A stretch of DNA of 64,000 nucleotides from Hyphomicrobiales bacterium (GTDB taxonomy: Bacteria > Pseudomonadota > Alphaproteobacteria > Rhizobiales > Rhizobiaceae): contig UBNV01000007.1 of NCBI GenBank assembly GCA_900466945.1, positions 1 through 64,000 on the forward strand, in the 5' to 3' direction. Below, in pieces: positions 63,550-64,000 of this stretch. Position 1 is the first letter of the stretch. Each line of letters begins with the position of its first letter. The notes under the pieces are model-generated. The model worked only from the letters and a program-made list of their open reading frames with translations, made no database searches and was not told the origin of the DNA. Both the position numbers and the translations under genes were made by a program.

Positions 63550-64000
63550 ATGGCAACCGAAAACAGTCGTCTCCGGAGCCTGATGCCGCCCCTCCACCCC
63601 CGTGACCCTCATGAACATCATCGCGCCGCCACGCCGCTTGAACTTCTGTTCGATCTTGTCTCGGTGATCGCCATAGCCTCGGCAGCGGCTGGGTTGCACC
63701 ACGCCATATCGGAAGCGCATGCGGTTGAGGGTCTGCTGTCGTTTGGCATGGCCTTCTTCGCCATATGGTGGGCCTGGATGAACTTCACCTGGTTCGCCTC
63801 GGCCTATGACAATGACGACACCACCTATCGCCTGCTGACCATGGTCATCATGGGCGGCGCCCTGGTTGTCGCTGCCGGCATTCCCAGTATTTTTGCGGAA
63901 CAGCCCGACTTCACCATGGTGATCATCGGCTACGTCGTGATGCGGCTGGCCATGACGGTTTTGTGGCTGCGCGCCGGCTGCGCCGACACTGCCCACCGGC
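63550..64000 (+). CDS. Low-temperature-requirement A (LtrA)-like membrane protein (partial)
   Basis: The first 150 codons are visible, running off the window. LELLFDLVSVIAIASAAAGLHHAI and FAIWWAWMNFTWFASAYDNDD are typical LtrA-family segments. Three or more membrane helices are seen. GGGAGGG precedes the ATG. The function of the family is poorly known; the name comes from a Listeria growth phenotype. Confidence 0.85.
   Translation, partial: MATENSRLRSLMPPLHPRDPHEHHRAATPLELLFDLVSVIAIASAAAGLHHAISEAHAVEGLLSFGMAFFAIWWAWMNFTWFASAYDNDDTTYRLLTMVIMGGALVVAAGIPSIFAEQPDFTMVIIGYVVMRLAMTVLWLRAGCADTAHR

Overview
The window reads as a chromosome or chromid segment of an alphaproteobacterium, most likely Rhizobiaceae (Rhizobium/Agrobacterium relatives). 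The evidence is the gene families: TRAP, Tct and NMT1-type ABC uptake systems, FCD-type GntR and LysR regulators, HWE/HisKA_2 kinases, a BA14K protein, type III-like cellulose operons with bcsN, and GC-rich palindromic intergenic repeats. I see no rRNA, tRNA, CRISPR, phage or insertion sequence.

Layout. 1-8675 (minus): most of a giant secreted RTX protein with two animal-type haem peroxidase domains, running off the left edge. 8935-11090: a convergent histidine kinase / LuxR-type regulator pair, separated from the peroxidase by a promoter region with a perfect 20-bp palindrome. 11360-22658: a sugar-acid (pentonate) uptake and catabolism regulon: DMT exporter, TRAP transporter, XylX-like FAH-fold enzyme, GntR regulator, FAD-linked dehydrogenase, SDR, beta-hydroxyacid dehydrogenase and XylD-like dehydratase. 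Similar operator-like sequences occur at three places. 22711-27365: a stress/light signalling block: BA14K protein, LOV-domain kinase plus receiver protein, a PAS-rich HWE kinase and a 54-residue protein. Two promoters fit the general-stress sigma factor consensus (EcfG/RpoE2). 27505-30468: a tripartite tricarboxylate transporter (tctCBA). 30719-37285: a sodium:solute symporter operon with its small subunit, a cNMP/CBS/DUF294 protein, an unknown membrane protein and a membrane sensor fused to a DEDDh exonuclease.

37743-54707: two complete but different cellulose synthase operons, separated by a DCC protein and a GlxA-like AraC regulator. Operon 1 is bcsA-bcsB-TPR-bcsN and has an intact c-di-GMP-binding PilZ domain. 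Operon 2 is bcsA-bcsB-bcsZ-TPR, and its PilZ domain has lost both arginines of RxxxR and the Asp of DxSxxG. This suggests one c-di-GMP-gated and one c-di-GMP-independent synthase.

55029-62653: a catabolic cluster with a creatininase-family hydrolase, a LysR regulator, an NMT1-type ABC transporter, a cytosine-deaminase-like amidohydrolase and an FAD-linked oxidase, probably for an N-containing ring compound. A flavodoxin-fold quinone reductase and the start of an LtrA-family membrane protein close the window.

The strongest leads are the divergent pair of cellulose synthases, the sensor-exonuclease fusion beside the symporter, the giant double peroxidase with its adjacent two-component system, and the operator-defined pentonate regulon.
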